A DNA stretch of 64,000 nt from Pholis gunnellus (lineage: Eukaryota > Chordata > Actinopteri > Perciformes > Pholidae). A program made the position numbers and the translations under genes. Positions 62,216 to 64,000 of the stretch are shown one piece after another (the first letter of the stretch is position 1; each line of letters opens with the position of its first letter). The stretch is taken from positions 11,725,016 to 11,789,015 of the forward strand of contig OU342822.1 of the NCBI GenBank assembly GCA_910591455.2. The letters run 5' to 3'. Below the pieces are notes generated by a model. The model worked only from the letters and a program-made list of their open reading frames with translations, searched no databases and was not told where the DNA came from.

Positions 62216-64000
62216 TATATTTCAATCAAGCTTGATAATTGGGGCTTCATTCTTCTATTTTTATGTACTGTGATGGATAAAACACTAAGATTCTTTTTAA
62301 AGCTATTATTAACGTCAGAAGTGTGACAGAGAAAATAAAACCTCGTTATTGCAGTCTATCTCTATCTCTATCTCTATCTCTATCTCTCATCTATATATAG
62401 CAACAACGATCACGGTTGGGTGTTAAACAGGGATCACAGACTTTGGCTGCAAGCATCAGCACTTTTGGTGAGGAATGTAAGACATTTAGAAACCAGTCCA
62501 CTTCAAAGAGCTCTTCCTGGCTGTAATCCTCAGCTTTTATCTTGTGTGTTGCTACATAATGGCTATAAAAAAATAGTTTTTCCACTACTTTTTTTTTATT
62601 TTTCTGATTTTTGTTTCTCCAGCACGGTCAATTTGGTTTCAGTCCAATTTAAAAAAGAGCTTTGCTCGCTGAGAAACCACCACCCTGCTGATGAAGTCAA
62701 CTCTTTACGAGGTGTGTGTGCACACACTTGTGTTTGGAGAACATTAAACACTATTGCAAAGATGGCTTAAACCTCATGAACCCATCTGAGCTGAAACATC
62801 AGACTTGAATAAATAGCTTTTGGTCACATAGCCTCCTGCTTCCTGTATGATCCGCCCTGCTTCCCTGCAGTGTTGCCAAAAGAGGGCAGTGTTTCCTAAC
62901 TTGTTCTGCCGTCGATGCTCTGAACAACTCATTGAGTAGTACGCACACATTTTTCTCAGCAAGAAAAATGTATCAAGTGCATTAAAATGATGAATATATA
63001 AAAGTTATAAATCATGCCACTGATCAAACAGACTTTCAAAAGACGATCGCCTCATCCATACAACCTACAGTAGATTTCAAAGGGCTTTAGCTTCAGCACG
63101 CTGTGTGATTTATGAGTTTCATGTTCAAAAAAGTAGGTTTCCGTAAAAAATGACTGAACAAATGGTTTCCAGCTGGTTCATCTTCGCTCCTCCAAGTGAT
63201 GTCGCTCTTCCTGTTAGTGATTAGGACTGACCAGTTTGCCAGAGCGAGTTTCACAATTTCAAAGATCTCTCCCTGTTCCTGGAGCTGGTTTCATGATGTA
63301 GAGGTGAACTGGTTTCCAGTGGATGCTGTGCAAATGCACCAGTTAATTATTACATATTGGTTGCAGCTTGACTCTATTGTTACATGGATATTGATTGTTA
63401 AATCTGACCTACAGGCCTTTTGGGACTTGCATATTAAAATACTACTCATGTGGCAGAAACCAGCTGCAGCCAAAAGCCTGTGTGAACTCAGACAGATTAA
63501 CGGCAATTTGCTTTCATCCCGCCTTTGGAATAAACGACAAAGAATTGCATCAAATTTACCAGAGCAATGAATACAAGTAGACGAACTTGAGCAGTTTCAT
63601 TTGGGAGACGGTGCCAGCCTTTAAACACAGAAGTCTGCCCGTTTGTAAGACGACGGTTTGTCTAAATGTGACCTACTTTTGTTAAAGTTTCTTTAACCTC
63701 TGATAGGGAAGAAAGAGAAGATATTGCGACTGAGTGACCGAGTTGAACTCTCACTCTGAAATCTGTCTTTCTTCTTTCTCCCCTCTCTCTGTTTCTGGTG
63801 CTCTTTCCTACAAAACTAGTTCATGCAAAAAATCTGACAGTGAAATATATTCAACTTTGTGCGGCGTCCCATTTTCAGTCTCCATCAGGCACGTAAGGAA
63901 TGTCCATAATACAACCTTGTTTTTACACATATTGATCAGAAAGAACTTTCAATTGCTACAAAGAAGATTGTTTTATTTAGATTTCTTCAAACACACGGAT
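62216..64000. other. Region downstream of sod2, no gene seen
   Basis: Contains a short CTATCT hexamer-type microsatellite (about 62358-62398). Reading frames here lack recognisable similarity and good splice context. I see nothing else. Confidence 0.5.

Noticed and set aside
62420..63570. Reading frames downstream of sod2 (62420-62770, 63196-63570)
   Set aside because: No recognisable protein text, and composition is like the surrounding noncoding DNA.

Overview
The window is nuclear DNA of a ray-finned fish, most likely a percomorph teleost. The evidence is the intron-rich genes with GT-AG splice sites, vertebrate-grade protein conservation, very dense (GT)n/(CA)n and (CT)n microsatellites, and several interspersed repeats that I recognise as typical of teleosts. 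Five protein-coding genes could be assembled exon by exon with consistent splice phases.

Layout: plekhg1 (+, start codon 11245, stop 39335, 17 coding exons) fills the left half. tcp1/cct1 (+, 42797-47110, 12 exons), acat2 (-, 51239-48206, 9 exons), wtap (-, 57229-52457, 7 coding exons) and sod2 (+, 59496-61749, 5 exons) fill the right half. The block tcp1-acat2-wtap-sod2 has the same order and relative orientation as TCP1-ACAT2-WTAP-SOD2 on human 6q25.3. plekhg1 next to tcp1 is a fish-side arrangement; in human PLEKHG1 is several megabases away on 6q25.1 and MRPL18 sits next to TCP1.

Region by region: 1-10.7 kb holds no recognisable gene, only repeats, long dinucleotide tracts and an unusual interrupted palindrome at 4208-4364. 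10.7-41.3 kb is plekhg1 with its long introns and 3' UTR. 41.3-42.5 kb is intergenic with one interspersed repeat. 42.5-47.3 kb is tcp1, which has two ZNF143-like promoter motifs, a pyrimidine-rich start region, and four intronic elements built like H/ACA box snoRNAs (introns 1, 3, 6, 7). 47.3-51.2 kb is acat2, tail to tail with tcp1, with a tRNA-related SINE near its 3' end. 51.9-57.9 kb is wtap. 59.4-62.2 kb is sod2. The last 1.8 kb shows no gene.

The genes serve separate functions: a Rho-family GEF (plekhg1), the alpha subunit of the cytosolic chaperonin CCT (tcp1), cytosolic acetoacetyl-CoA thiolase (acat2), a subunit of the nuclear m6A writer complex (wtap) and mitochondrial Mn superoxide dismutase (sod2). 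The most notable points are the doubled set of H/ACA snoRNA candidates in tcp1, and an apparent +1 frameshift in plekhg1 exon 2 that lies exactly where the second copy of a 39-bp tandem duplication has one extra base. All calls come from reading the sequence; no alignment or folding program was run.
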